DNA of 64,000 nt, from assembly GCF_002979755.1 (NCBI RefSeq), contig NZ_PCPP01000004.1, positions 248,001 through 312,000 of the forward strand. The letters run 5' to 3'. Shown here in pieces: positions 8,552 to 17,874 of this stretch. Positions within the stretch are counted from its first letter, which is position 1, and each line of letters opens with the position of its first letter. Position numbers and translations under genes: made by a program. The notes beneath the pieces are model-generated. The model did no database searches. It was not told where the DNA came from and was given only the letters and a program-made list of their open reading frames with translations. The stretch comes from Chryseobacterium culicis (GTDB taxonomy: Bacteria; Bacteroidota; Bacteroidia; Flavobacteriales; Weeksellaceae).

Positions 8552-10840
8552 TTATGGATTTGATATTATTAAGGTGGATGGGATATCAGAAAGCCAGAGA
8601 CTTTTTGTGTCTATCAGATTTTTCCAGCTTTTGCTGCTGATCAGCATCAGATCCTGAGAGTTTAAAAATTCTTTCTCAATCTTTTTCTCATTGTACAGGG
8701 TAATATGATTAGGAGCTACCTGTTCGATACTTCTGATCAGTTCTTTCACCTCGATATTGTTTCGGATCTGTCCCGCGGCATCCAGAATAATAATCTGAGA
8801 ATTATTGTTATTGATAAGCCTTTTAGCATATTCAAGAAGATAAAAATCACTCAGATTAAAGATGGGAACAAATACTTTGTCTGCTGCTTTAAAATCTTTT
8901 TCTACCAAAATTCCCACAGGAATATTGGTTTTATCCAGGATCTGAAGGGTGAAATCGTCAAAAGGCGAATTGTTGAATATATTTCCTTTCCCTTTTACGG
9001 TATTCAGAAGCTTTTCCGGATTAATAATCTTGGTGGTAAAACCTAATAATCGTCCCAGTAAACTACCTTCATACATTGATTTTCCAAGCATGATCAGAAG
9101 GAGGTCATAATGTCCTTTATTGGTAATGCTCGTAAGATCACTTTCTATATCAGTAGAGGCTTTGAAGAGCGTGGTTACTTCCAGATTCAGATCATGAGAG
9201 GTTTCAATCACATTCTGGAATTGAGAATCCTCATACTCGTTGATGTCATAGGCATGCATTTCATCTACCGGAGCAATATTCATCGCGGTGATGGTTTTAT
9301 TGCCATTCATTTTATGGGTAAAGTTGTGAGCCAGTTTTAAGAGAGTGCTTCCAGATTCCGGTTTATCGAAAGAGAGGAGAACACGGTACTTGGAATCATT
9401 TTCAGGAACCTTTTCATCCTGATTCTTTTTAGATTTAAAAATAAAATTAATAAAGTCAAGAGCTGGCCCCGTCATAAAAGTAGTGAATAACGCCATGATC
9501 ACAAGCATTGCAAAAATCTCCGGACTTAAAACCCCAAGGTCGTATCCGATGTTCAGTACAATAAGTTCCATAAGCCCTCTTGTATTCATCAGAGCTCCGA
9601 TCGTTAAGCTTTCTTTCCAGTTAATGCCCACAAACCTCGCTGTCAGGGCACTTCCTGCAAATTTTCCGAGTACGGCTGTCAGAATAATAAATCCTGCTGT
9701 CATCCAAAGATGGCTGTCATTTAAAAGTCCGATCTGGGTACGAAGTCCTGTAAATACGAAGAACAATGGAAGGAGAAGAACCAAAGCCACATCCTCTACT
9801 TTATCAATAAAGAGTGTACGGAACTTTGTATTTTCAGGCATAATCGCTCCTGCCATAAAAGCTCCGAATAAAGCGTGAATACCAATTACTTCAGTAGCAT
9901 ATGCAGATAAGATCAAGGTCAGGAAGAAAATGGCTACCATCGGTTTGCTGATCGTATTTTTTCCTGCCTGAAGATCTCCGATTCTTTTCAGGAATGGTCT
10001 GACAATTTTAATCATTAAAAATACATAGGCAATGGCCATGATGATCACATAGATGGAGCTTGCGAAAGAACCTGCTTTTACAATAGCAATTACTGCGGCA
10101 AGAATACACCATGCGGTAATATCATCTGCAGCGGCACAGGTAATAACAATGGTTCCCAGTTTGGTTTTCTGAAGATTTCTCTCCTGTACAATTCTTGCCA
10201 ATACAGGGAAAGCCGTAATACTCATAGAAATCGCTATGAATAAAGCGAAGGAGGTAAACTGAATACCTTCCGGGGCAAATTCCTGATACACAAAATAAGA
10301 AAGGCCTATTCCCAGTGCAAAAGGAATAATAATACTGGCATGGCTGATCACCACGGCATCATGAGCTTTTTTTCTTAATACGCTCAGATCTAGTTCCATT
10401 CCTACGATATACATAAAAAGGATAAGCCCAATCTGACTTAGAAATTGCAGGTTGCCTAATGATTCTTTAGGAAAAAGAAAGGCTGAAAACTCGGGAAAGT
10501 ACATTCCCACAAGTGATGGTCCCAGCACAATCCCTGCAATCATTTCTCCGATTACGGTTGGCTGTTTTATTTTCATACAAATCCATCCGAAAAGTCTTGC
10601 CGTCATAATAATGGTCACAATTTGAGCCAGTAATAAAGCAAGAGGATGATGAAGATTGGTTTTGAATGATTCCAGGAAATTTTCCCAGGTAGAGCCGCTG
10701 CTGGTATTGGCAACGATATTTTCTTTTACTTCCAGCGTCTGTCCTTCAATGATGAAATAATACATCAGAGTAGAAAAGACTGCGATGGTGGTAATGTAGA
10801 AAATTAAATTTTTATATTTCCCCAAATTCATGATTCCCAT
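8552..10840 (-). CDS. Cation:proton antiporter, CPA2/Kef-like with C-terminal universal-stress-like domain
   Basis: 762 residues. An N-terminal membrane anchor and a loop (~30-60) precede a Na_H_Exchanger domain of about 12 membrane helices (~65-460), with typical features such as ARLFGWICMKIKQPTVIGEM, the ITCAAADDITAWCILA segment that holds the paired acidic ion-binding residues, and MNTRGLMELIVLNIG. The C-terminal ~280 residues (from about 480) are soluble with a universal-stress-protein-like alpha/beta pattern (YRVLLSFDKPESGSTLLKLA). The usual role of the family is K+ or Na+ export in exchange for H+ at the inner membrane. The ion is not decidable from sequence. The gene appears monocistronic. 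Met 4 (10831) is a possible alternative start. Confidence 0.9.
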   Translation of the reverse strand: MGIMNLGKYKNLIFYITTIAVFSTLMYYFIIEGQTLEVKENIVANTSSGSTWENFLESFKTNLHHPLALLLAQIVTIIMTARLFGWICMKIKQPTVIGEMIAGIVLGPSLVGMYFPEFSAFLFPKESLGNLQFLSQIGLILFMYIVGMELDLSVLRKKAHDAVVISHASIIIPFALGIGLSYFVYQEFAPEGIQFTSFALFIAISMSITAFPVLARIVQERNLQKTKLGTIVITCAAADDITAWCILAAVIAIVKAGSFASSIYVIIMAIAYVFLMIKIVRPFLKRIGDLQAGKNTISKPMVAIFFLTLILSAYATEVIGIHALFGAFMAGAIMPENTKFRTLFIDKVEDVALVLLLPLFFVFTGLRTQIGLLNDSHLWMTAGFIILTAVLGKFAGSALTARFVGINWKESLTIGALMNTRGLMELIVLNIGYDLGVLSPEIFAMLVIMALFTTFMTGPALDFINFIFKSKKNQDEKVPENDSKYRVLLSFDKPESGSTLLKLAHNFTHKMNGNKTITAMNIAPVDEMHAYDINEYEDSQFQNVIETSHDLNLEVTTLFKASTDIESDLTSITNKGHYDLLLIMLGKSMYEGSLLGRLLGFTTKIINPEKLLNTVKGKGNIFNNSPFDDFTLQILDKTNIPVGILVEKDFKAADKVFVPIFNLSDFYLLEYAKRLINNNNSQIIILDAAGQIRNNIEVKELIRSIEQVAPNHITLYNEKKIEKEFLNSQDLMLISSKSWKNLIDTKSLWLSDIPSTLIISNP

Positions 10841-11103
10841 ATTTTATGCAAAGTTGATAAGAATATCGTTATGTTAAATACTCCTTTTTTTAAAATGTAA
10901 TGAATGTTCTAAAAAATGTAATAAAATCTATTGGTAAGGATCGTTGATTTCAATTCCTGTTTGCCGTTATGTTGTATTGCCAGGTTTTGGGATTATAAAA
11001 TCAATTAATTCCGTGCAAAATTAAAAGGATTACCTACTGAAAAAGTGGAGTTGTAATGAAGGGAGTATATTCTGTAATGAAACCGGAAAGATTTGAAAAA
11101 GAC

Positions 11104-11814
11104 CTATTTTCCGAAGAGTTCCATCAATGAGTTTTTATAAGCATCTCCAATCTGGAGTTTCAGAAAAGTATGATCTTCCGTAGGAATGGTGGTAATAATT
11201 TCGTTGGTTGAAAATACTTTAATAGAAGACAGTGCAATGATCTCTTTTTTGTTGACCTGAGCGAAGTCTTTTGCAGGAAGCATTTCCAGGAGGTTTTTAA
11301 AATTCAGGTTTTTTAATACGATCGTAGTGCCGTCGCTGAGGATAATATCTTTATCTCTGCTGTCTATCTCAGAGGTTTTGATATAAGAAATCTGCTCTGT
11401 GAATATAACCGTTTTCCCGATATTGGTATTCCATTCGATGAAAGTTTTTTTAGGTGCATTTTCCACCAGTTCTTTAGCTTTTTCGAAGGCCTGAATCAGT
11501 CTCTCTTTTTTGATCGGTTTTCTTACATAATCCACCACATTCAGGTCGAAAGCTTCGGCTGCATATTCTTTATAAGCGGTTGTAAAGATGATCTTTTTTG
11601 AACCTGAAATAATCTCAGCTACCTGAAGTCCTGTCATTCCAGGCATCTCGATATCCAGAATACACAAATTGCAGTCGAGGCTGTCGATTTCGTTCAGGAA
11701 AATTTTAGGATCATTGAATGCTTTTACCACTTCTACATTGTCGATTTGCTCGCATAGAAGTTTTAAATAGCTGATCGCCAGTAATTCATCATCCAGAATA
11801 ACGCATTTTATCAT
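11104..11814 (-). CDS. LytTR-type response regulator
   Basis: 236 residues. An N-terminal receiver domain (~1-120) shows the acidic pair DDE at 8-10, the phosphoacceptor Asp in LCILDIEMPG (~55) and the conserved Lys in RKPIKK (~105). The C-terminal ~100 residues form a LytTR DNA-binding domain (IVLKNLNFKNLLEMLP, FAQVNKKEIIALSSI). The start overlaps the 3' end of the histidine kinase gene by 26 bases, so the pair is translationally coupled. It should bind promoter DNA when phosphorylated by its partner. Targets cannot be read from this window, although the adjacent antiporter is a possible one. Confidence 0.93.
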   Translation of the reverse strand: MIKCVILDDELLAISYLKLLCEQIDNVEVVKAFNDPKIFLNEIDSLDCNLCILDIEMPGMTGLQVAEIISGSKKIIFTTAYKEYAAEAFDLNVVDYVRKPIKKERLIQAFEKAKELVENAPKKTFIEWNTNIGKTVIFTEQISYIKTSEIDSRDKDIILSDGTTIVLKNLNFKNLLEMLPAKDFAQVNKKEIIALSSIKVFSTNEIITTIPTEDHTFLKLQIGDAYKNSLMELFGK

Positions 11815-12562
11815 AGAATTCTCCTAAATTGATTTTTAATTCTGCAGTAAAGATTCCGTTTTTTGAACTTTTTTCCAGCTGGTAATAAGTGCTGTAGATC
11901 ATTTTAAGTCTCTGATCAAAAGACTGGCTTCCGAATCCGCTTTTTTCTTTTTCAAGAATATTTTTTAGTGAGGCTTTGTTGCTGACTTTCATGGTGAACA
12001 TACCATTCTCAAGCTCCATATAGATGGAAATAAAAGAATCCTGAGCCAGGAAATCCGTATGTTTGAAAGCATTTTCAATAAGATCTACAGAGATCAGCGG
12101 AGCAAATACCTTTTCTTCATACAGAGCATCCGATTTATTAATTCTTGATTTGATTCTGAAATCAAAAAGGGGATTGATCTTGATTTTGTTGATCTCAATA
12201 AGGCTTAACGCAAAGTTCAGCTCTTCTTTCGGGCTGACGTACTTATTGTTGCTTTCATATAAAATATAATCCAGTACATTCGCCAGCTTATCCAGTGACA
12301 TATAGGTCTGATAGGCATGAGACTGTACGGAATTGAGAATGTTTTTAAACAAATGCGGGTTCAGCTTTGTTCCGATGTGTTCCAAACGTACTTCATTCAG
12401 ACGCTGTTCAATAAGTTTGTTGGTTTCCGATAGTTTGGTATTTCTCTGTTTCAGTTTCTGATTCTGGCTGAAGAGATAAATACTGGTGGTAAGAAAAAGG
12501 AAAATGGCAAAAACTCCGAAGAATATCAGATAATCATGAATCATGTAGTAATTGCCTTCCAT
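11789..12562 (-). CDS. LytS/YehU-type sensor histidine kinase
   Basis: 257 residues. One N-terminal membrane helix (~8-28) is followed by a short coiled-coil (~30-60) and a His_kinase domain with the phosphoacceptor His in TKLNPHLFKNILNSVQ (~68-72). The ATP-binding lobe contains LIENAFKH (N-box, ~165) and GFGSQSFDQRL (G-box, ~212-222). The common motif in this family is NPHFLFN; the variant NPHLFKN seen here is odd but keeps the His and Asn. The sensor part is minimal, so the input is probably membrane state or a partner protein. It sits in one operon with the LytTR regulator. Confidence 0.92.
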   Translation of the reverse strand: MEGNYYMIHDYLIFFGVFAIFLFLTTSIYLFSQNQKLKQRNTKLSETNKLIEQRLNEVRLEHIGTKLNPHLFKNILNSVQSHAYQTYMSLDKLANVLDYILYESNNKYVSPKEELNFALSLIEINKIKINPLFDFRIKSRINKSDALYEEKVFAPLISVDLIENAFKHTDFLAQDSFISIYMELENGMFTMKVSNKASLKNILEKEKSGFGSQSFDQRLKMIYSTYYQLEKSSKNGIFTAELKINLGEFYDKMRYSG

Positions 12563-12581
12563 AGCTTGTAGTTGCTGAAAA

Positions 12582-12953
12582 CTATTTAAGTTTCTTAAGA
12601 CCGTTTACCGTTACGGTTTCTTCACATTTTTCAAAAGTGATCTCGTAAGACGGATTTTTTTCAGGATAGATGATCAGATAATTCGGACATGGTTTTTTTT
12701 GTGCATGGCTGCGGTCAAAATCTACTTTTCCGTTGGTAATGATGCTGTCTTTTATAAATTTCTCATCAATCTTGTAGGCAGTCATTGCATTTTTAGCTTC
12801 TTCAGAATATTTGAATTCCTTGGAAAGACTTTCAGCAATCACACGGCTGTTGGGTAAATAACCGCTGCAGCTTGCGCCTTTTTTGTTTAAAATAAAAAAT
12901 ACGAGTAAAAGCCCCGGAACGAAGCCTATTGCATAAAATTTCAGTTTTTTCAT
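12582..12953 (-). CDS. Small membrane-anchored protein, DUF4258-like
   Basis: 123 residues: one N-terminal membrane helix (~5-22), then a small soluble domain containing SCSGYLPNSRVIAE and a C-terminal beta part. This looks like the DUF4258 proteins that commonly sit next to alanine dehydrogenase in Flavobacteriia; the assignment is from memory of the pattern and is moderate. Its start codon shares one base with the stop codon of ald (TAATG), so translation is coupled to ald. Role unknown. Confidence 0.75.
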   Translation of the reverse strand: MKKLKFYAIGFVPGLLLVFFILNKKGASCSGYLPNSRVIAESLSKEFKYSEEAKNAMTAYKIDEKFIKDSIITNGKVDFDRSHAQKKPCPNYLIIYPEKNPSYEITFEKCEETVTVNGLKKLK

Positions 12954-14143
12954 TAGAAAATTAAAAGATTGATATCGTGGTACGTAAGTCCGAAACGGTC
13001 GCAGATGATTTTCTTGGTATGTCTTCCTTTGTACATATATAAGCTCTGCTTCATTTCGTTTTTGCGGATCAGCATATTTTCAAAGCCGCCCTCTTCGTCA
13101 TAATTTAAAATATAGGAAAGGAAGAAATTCGAGATCGCTTTAGTCGTGGTTCTCGGCATTCTTGAAGTAAGGTTGGGAAGTCCGCAGTGGATAACACCGT
13201 GTTTGATAATGTAAGGATCTTCCATGGTAGTAAGTTCTGAAGTCTCAATAACTTTACCATTGTCTATGGTGATGTCAATAATGACACTGCCTTTTTTCAT
13301 TTTCATGACCATATCTTCGGTAACGATAGGAGTCATATTTAATCTTGGTAACGCTCCAATCACTACATCAGCACGTCTTAAGCTTTTGCTGAGTTCTTTA
13401 GGATCTATAATGGAAGTAGGAACACGGCTGTCAACAATCGTATGAAGTCTTCTCAGTTTTGATAAAGAGTTGTCAAAAACCTTTACGCTGGCTCCTAAAC
13501 CAATGGCTGCTTTTGTAGCAAATTCACCTACAATACCAGCTCCCAGGATTACGACTTCAGCAGGCCTTACTCCTGTAATTCCTCCAAGCATTAACCCGTT
13601 TGATAAGGCCAATAATTCCGAAGCATATAAAATAGAAACAGTTCCTGCAATTTCGCCTACTAATCTTACCAAAGCCAGCTGCTTATATTCATCAACGATA
13701 AATTCAAAAGCGATGGCATTTATTTTTTTCTCTGCAAGTTTTAAGAAATAATCCTTGTCTCGGAGATTGATCTGAAGTGCAGAAACAAGATATGTATTCG
13801 GTTTCATGTACTCAATTTCATCTTCTGTAGGAGGATTCACCTTCAGGATAAGATCCTGTCCGAAGGCTTCTTTAGGATCATTGGTGATCTTCGCCCCAGA
13901 TTCGGAATACTGTAAATCTGTAAAAAATGAACCTTGTCCGGCCCCTGCTTCTATAATGATTTCATGGCCGTGCTCTACCAACACCTGTACGGCGTCCGGG
14001 GTGATGCAGGTTCTCCTTTCGTTGAGACAGGTCTCTTTAGGAATACCAATACTGAACTGTTTTCCTTTTTTTATAACATCCAATTTTTCCTCTTTCGGCA
14101 TTAATTCTTCTTCTGTGAAAGGAGTAAAAATATTTGTACTCAT
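12953..14143 (-). CDS. ald: Alanine dehydrogenase
   Basis: 396 residues. It interconverts L-alanine and pyruvate with NAD+, linking alanine to central metabolism. N-terminal AlaDh/PNT catalytic half: SIGIPKETCLNERRTCITPD (~32-51), EIIIEAGAGQGSFFTD and LILKVNPPTEDEIEYM. NAD-binding Rossmann half from ~190: RPAEVVILGAGIVGEFATKA, then DVVIGALP and GSVIIDITID. The length fits the Bacteroidota version, which is longer at both ends than the classical ~370-residue enzyme. It is followed directly by the DUF4258-like gene. An NADP transhydrogenase alpha subunit shares the fold, but the sequence and solo context favour Ald. Confidence 0.93.
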   Translation of the reverse strand: MSTNIFTPFTEEELMPKEEKLDVIKKGKQFSIGIPKETCLNERRTCITPDAVQVLVEHGHEIIIEAGAGQGSFFTDLQYSESGAKITNDPKEAFGQDLILKVNPPTEDEIEYMKPNTYLVSALQINLRDKDYFLKLAEKKINAIAFEFIVDEYKQLALVRLVGEIAGTVSILYASELLALSNGLMLGGITGVRPAEVVILGAGIVGEFATKAAIGLGASVKVFDNSLSKLRRLHTIVDSRVPTSIIDPKELSKSLRRADVVIGALPRLNMTPIVTEDMVMKMKKGSVIIDITIDNGKVIETSELTTMEDPYIIKHGVIHCGLPNLTSRMPRTTTKAISNFFLSYILNYDEEGGFENMLIRKNEMKQSLYMYKGRHTKKIICDRFGLTYHDINLLIF

Positions 14144-14210
14144 CCTTAAATTAAATTATGTCTTACAGATTGTTTTTTACACTCAATTAATGAACAAAGA
14201 TACATAATAT

Positions 14211-14618
14211 TTAATCGAATGAAATTTCTCTTTTTTCACCTGTATTCACAATACTCATTGCGTGGTAGTTAAGGCCGTAAAGCTCCTCTTCATAGACTTC
14301 CGGCCATTCGATGATGCATAAAAAAGAATTGTCCAGGTATTCTTCAATTCCGATATCATACACTTCTTCAATGTTTTTCAAGCGGTAAAGATCAAAATGG
14401 TATACTTTTCCTTTTTCGGTATTGTATTCATTCACAATAGAGTAAGTGGGAGAGTTTACTTCATCTTTGCTGCCCATGTTTTTAAGCAGAAATTGTGTGA
14501 AAGTGGTTTTGCCTGCTCCCAGATTTCCTTTTAATAAAAGAATATTATGTTTTAATTGAGGAATGATGCTGTCAACAACTTCCTGCCAGTCTTCGATTGT
14601 ATTTATAGTGAACTGCAT
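14211..14618 (-). CDS. tsaE: tRNA N6-adenosine threonylcarbamoyltransferase complex ATPase TsaE
   Basis: 135 residues, the usual size. P-loop in LLLKGNLGAGKTTFTQFLL (~28-46), SPTYSIVNEY (~59-68) and the HFDLYRL motif (~74-80) are diagnostic. TsaE is the ATPase that, with TsaB and TsaD, makes the universal t6A modification at position 37 of ANN-decoding tRNAs. The gene ends 67 bases before the start of ald on the same strand, so cotranscription is possible. Its putative promoter -7 box lies inside a repeat element shared with folP. Confidence 0.95.
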   Translation of the reverse strand: MQFTINTIEDWQEVVDSIIPQLKHNILLLKGNLGAGKTTFTQFLLKNMGSKDEVNSPTYSIVNEYNTEKGKVYHFDLYRLKNIEEVYDIGIEEYLDNSFLCIIEWPEVYEEELYGLNYHAMSIVNTGEKREISFD

Positions 14619-14633
14619 ATGCTAATTTGTTTT

Positions 14634-14720
14634 GCAAAAATAATGATTTATGAGTTTTTAATGAGAATTTAGAAGCTGGAAATTAGAAATTGCAAGCTGG
14701 AAGCCAGAAGCTGGAGGCTG
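14634..14720 (-). repeat. Dispersed intergenic repeat, copy A (upstream of tsaE)
   Basis: An inverted partner of this block lies at 27141-27218. A 37-base core (14665-14701) is identical, on the opposite strand, to 27150-27186. The similarity continues with a few changes through a 22-base spacer into the -7 box. Copy A carries about 14 extra bases in its AGCTGGA-rich part (14701-14720) that copy B lacks. Both copies point the same way relative to the gene they precede. Confidence 0.85.
14635..14642 (-). promoter_or_regulatory. -7 promoter box for tsaE
   Basis: On the minus strand this reads TATTTTTG, an exact TAnnTTTG. It lies 17 bases upstream of the tsaE start. No TTG is found 19 bases upstream, so only the -7 half is supported. 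Confidence 0.5.
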
Positions 14721-14759
14721 GAAGTTAAAACAAAAACTTTTACATTCCCACTCTCAAAC

Positions 14760-14856
14760 CAAACAGCATGACTTCCAAAACACGCAAACTCTCAAGCCCT
14801 CCGACTCTCTTACTAGAACTCTTCCAATTTCACCATAAAATACTTAATTTTACAGC
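14760..14856 (+). repeat. Pyrimidine-rich intergenic repeat upstream of dnaG
   Basis: CT- and A-rich text of the type AAACTCTCAAGCCCTC, similar to the stretch at the folP start (27272-27315) and to the complement of 27010-27090. The block begins with ACAGCATGACTTCCAAAA, nearly the same as the dnaG start region at 14851-14870, so the start codon context is partly duplicated about 89 bases upstream. Confidence 0.45.
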
Positions 14857-16845
14857 ATGATTTCCAAACAGACCATTGATAAGATATTCTCCACAATCCG
14901 CGTTGAAGAGATTGTGGGTGAATATGTGCAGTTGAAAAGAGCAGGGTCTAACTTTAAAGGACTCAGTCCGTTTCATGAAGAAAAGTCTCCAAGTTTTGTT
15001 GTGTCACCAAGCAAGCAGATCTGGAAAGATTTCTCAACAGGAAAAGGAGGAACTGCCATCTCTTTCCTTATGGAAATTGAGAACTTTACCTATCCTGAAG
15101 CACTTCGCCACGCTGCCAAGAAATACGGAATTGAAATTGAGGAAGATCAGCGTGAAATTTCTGAAGAAGCAAAAAATGCACAGACCGAAAAAGATCTGTT
15201 GTATAAGATTCATGAAGTTGCCAATACCTATTTTCAGGAGATTCTTTGGGATGATCATGAAGGGAGAAGTATAGGTCTTTCTTATTTTAAAGAAAGAGAG
15301 CTTAAGGACGATATTATCAAAAAATTCCAGCTGGGATATTCTCCGGAGAAAAAGAATGCTTTCACAGCATATGCACTGGAAAAAGGATATACGAAAGAAA
15401 TTCTTGAAAGGTCAGGACTTTCTATTTTTCCTGAAAATACCCCTGCAGGGGTAGACCGTTTCAGGGAAAGGGTTATTTTCCCGATACATAGTTTTTCAGG
15501 AAGGGTTTTAGGTTTTGGAGCAAGGATTCTTAAGAATAATGTTAAAACGGCAAAATACCTCAACTCGCCGGAAACGGAGATCTATCATAAATCTAATGTT
15601 CTTTACGGATTAAACCAGAGTAAACAGGCCATTTCAAGAAAGAATGGCTGTCTTTTGGTGGAAGGATATATGGATGTGATTTCACTTCACATGTCCGGAA
15701 TTGAAAATGTGGTGGCAAGTTCAGGAACGTCTTTGACTACTGAGCAGATCAAACTGATTAAGAGGCTTACCGAAAACGTAACCATTCTTTTTGATGGTGA
15801 TAATGCTGGTATCAAAGCCAGTTTCCGAAGTATTGATATGCTTTTGACTGAAGGAATGAATATCCGTGTTTTACTTTTCCCTGATGGAGATGACCCGGAT
15901 TCTTTTGCCAGAAAACATCCGCAGGAATATGTTGAAAAATATATTGAAAATGAAGCGATGGATTTCATCGACTTTAAAGCGGAAATTCTTTTAAAGGATA
16001 TCGGAAATGATCCTATAAAAAAGGCTGAAGCCATCAGAGATATTGTAAAATCTGTTTCTTTTGTACAGAATGCCCTGAAAAGAGAGGTTTACCTTAAAGA
16101 GGTTTCCAACAAATTCGGACTTTCGGAGCAGAGTCTTTTCAATGAACTGGATGTTCAGAAGCAGATTACGCAGAATCAGACGCATCATGTACAGCAACAG
16201 CAGAAGGAGAAAACAGCAGCTCCAAAGATGGAGGTTGTTCCTTTAGATCAGGAAAAAGAAGATCCTTTTCTGTATGATGTATTGTTCATGGAGAATAAAC
16301 TTGTTGAACACATGCTGGCATTTGGAGATATTATTCTGAAACGTAGAAATGAACAAGGTGAAGAATATCAGGTTACAGTAATTGAGGAAATCCTTCATCA
16401 TTTTGAAGAAGAGCAGTATGTATTTTTAGTCAAAGGCAATGAAATCATCATCACTCAGGTGAGAGAAGGAATTCAAAAAGATGAGCTGAGAAGTGGAAAC
16501 TTTTTTGTATCTTTTATGGATGAAGAGATTACCACGAAGGTTGTAGATGCTTTAATTCCGTTGGATGAGCTCGAAAACTGGGCTTCCAGAAATATTTATC
16601 CTCCTAATTACGGGGATAAGGTGGCAGATCAGATCAAAGGAGATATTCTATTGCATAAATACAGATATATTGATTATTTAATCAAAGAAACTGCTAAGGA
16701 GCTTGATCAGTACAGCAGTACAAATGAAGTAAAGTATTATGAGCTGATTAAAAAAATTACATTACTGAAACAGGCTTCCATTCGGTTGAGTAATATCATT
16801 GAGTATTCCCCTATCAAAGGAATTTATGTAGATCGAAATAGATAA
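14857..16845 (+). CDS. dnaG: DNA primase
   Basis: 662 residues. It makes RNA primers for chromosome replication. N-terminal CHC2-like domain (~1-100), TOPRIM catalytic domain (~255-345) with LLVEGYMDVISLH (catalytic Glu) and VTILFDGDNAGIKAS (DxD-type acidic cluster), and a C-terminal helicase-binding region (~450-662). Odd point: the three zinc-ligand Cys of classical DnaG are replaced. The motif reads GLSPFHEEKSPSF and KQIWKDFSTGKGG where GLCPFH and KCFGCG are expected, so only the His remains. I believe related Flavobacteriia share this, but cannot check here. The start at 14857 gives a standard N-terminus. Confidence 0.95.
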   Translation: MISKQTIDKIFSTIRVEEIVGEYVQLKRAGSNFKGLSPFHEEKSPSFVVSPSKQIWKDFSTGKGGTAISFLMEIENFTYPEALRHAAKKYGIEIEEDQREISEEAKNAQTEKDLLYKIHEVANTYFQEILWDDHEGRSIGLSYFKERELKDDIIKKFQLGYSPEKKNAFTAYALEKGYTKEILERSGLSIFPENTPAGVDRFRERVIFPIHSFSGRVLGFGARILKNNVKTAKYLNSPETEIYHKSNVLYGLNQSKQAISRKNGCLLVEGYMDVISLHMSGIENVVASSGTSLTTEQIKLIKRLTENVTILFDGDNAGIKASFRSIDMLLTEGMNIRVLLFPDGDDPDSFARKHPQEYVEKYIENEAMDFIDFKAEILLKDIGNDPIKKAEAIRDIVKSVSFVQNALKREVYLKEVSNKFGLSEQSLFNELDVQKQITQNQTHHVQQQQKEKTAAPKMEVVPLDQEKEDPFLYDVLFMENKLVEHMLAFGDIILKRRNEQGEEYQVTVIEEILHHFEEEQYVFLVKGNEIIITQVREGIQKDELRSGNFFVSFMDEEITTKVVDALIPLDELENWASRNIYPPNYGDKVADQIKGDILLHKYRYIDYLIKETAKELDQYSSTNEVKYYELIKKITLLKQASIRLSNIIEYSPIKGIYVDRNR

Positions 16846-16955
16846 CCTGAAGTCAGATTTTTTTGTATTCTGTGACAAAAAGTCCTATAAAATTTTAGGA
16901 ATAAATATTGTAATTTAAACTTCGAGAATAGTTAAAAATAATACATAATAGAAAT

Positions 16956-17642
16956 ATGGACATTAAAAAAGAATTCAGAGATTTCTCTGTAAAACATTTA
17001 GGAAACAACGGTTTGGTTACCGATCAGTATATGGGAATGTATGGCCCAACGAATCTTACTCCGTACATCATGGAAGAAAGAAGATTAAATGTTGCTCAAA
17101 TGGACGTTTTCTCCCGTTTGATGATGGACAGAATTATCTTCCTTGGAACAGGGATTGATGATCAGGTAGCAAACATCGTTACAGCACAGCTTTTATTCTT
17201 AGAAAGTGCAGATCCTTCAAAAGATATTCAAATCTACATCAACTCTCCTGGCGGTAGCGTATATGCAGGTTTAGGTATTTATGACACCATGCAGATCATT
17301 AAACCGGATGTAGCAACAATTTGTACAGGGATGGCCGCTTCAATGGGAGCTGTATTATTGGTTGCCGGAGAAAAAGGAAAACGTTCTGCGCTTAAGCACT
17401 CAAGAGTAATGATTCACCAGCCTTCAGGAGGTGCTCAGGGAGTTGCTTCTGATATGGAGATCAACTTAAGAGAGATGTTGAAATTGAAACAGGAACTTTA
17501 TGAAATCATTGGCCATCACTCAGGACAAACGTATGAGTGGGTTGAAAAATCTTCTGACAGAGATTACTGGATGACTTCTGAAGAAGCTAAAGGCTACGGA
17601 ATGGTAGATGAGGTTCTACAAAGAGCTGTAGAGAAAAAATAA
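16956..17642 (+). CDS. clpP: ATP-dependent Clp protease proteolytic subunit
   Basis: 228 residues. The serine protease subunit that forms the double-heptamer chamber and works with ClpX or ClpA/C. The catalytic triad is visible: Ser in CTGMAASMGAVLL, His in SRVMIHQPSGG and Asp in SSDRDYWMTS. YINSPGGSVYAGLGIYDTM forms the substrate groove. The N-terminal ~30 residues are a short propeptide-like extension. A strong terminator follows the stop codon. The promoter region (16846-16955) holds no exact consensus. No clpX is adjacent. Confidence 0.96.
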   Translation: MDIKKEFRDFSVKHLGNNGLVTDQYMGMYGPTNLTPYIMEERRLNVAQMDVFSRLMMDRIIFLGTGIDDQVANIVTAQLLFLESADPSKDIQIYINSPGGSVYAGLGIYDTMQIIKPDVATICTGMAASMGAVLLVAGEKGKRSALKHSRVMIHQPSGGAQGVASDMEINLREMLKLKQELYEIIGHHSGQTYEWVEKSSDRDYWMTSEEAKGYGMVDEVLQRAVEKK

Positions 17643-17662
17643 TTGATTTTAATATCATAAGA

Positions 17663-17690
17663 AACCGTACCAAATAGGTGCGGTTTTTTT
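17663..17690 (+). terminator. Rho-independent terminator of clpP
   Basis: Stem AACCGTACC / GGTGCGGTT with loop AAATA, followed by a run of T. It starts 21 bases after the clpP stop codon. Confidence 0.9.
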
Positions 17691-17844
17691 GTTGAATCAT
17701 GAATTTTAAACTGTATTATCAGATGCTTAGATTCCTAAGAAATAAAACCATTGAAATGATCGTTTTACGGTACAGTTTGTCATTCAGAGGAGTTCATTCA
17801 CCCTCATTTAAGAAGAAAAATTCTCGGGGTGGTTTTATTATACC

Positions 17845-17874
17845 CAAACAAAAAAGCGCCTCATGGCGCTTTTT
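17845..17874 (-). terminator. Terminator of the T9SS cobalamin-regulated gene
   Basis: Perfect 10-bp stem AAAAAGCGCC / GGCGCTTTTT, loop of four. It lies directly after the stop codon of the minus-strand gene and can act in both directions. Confidence 0.9.
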
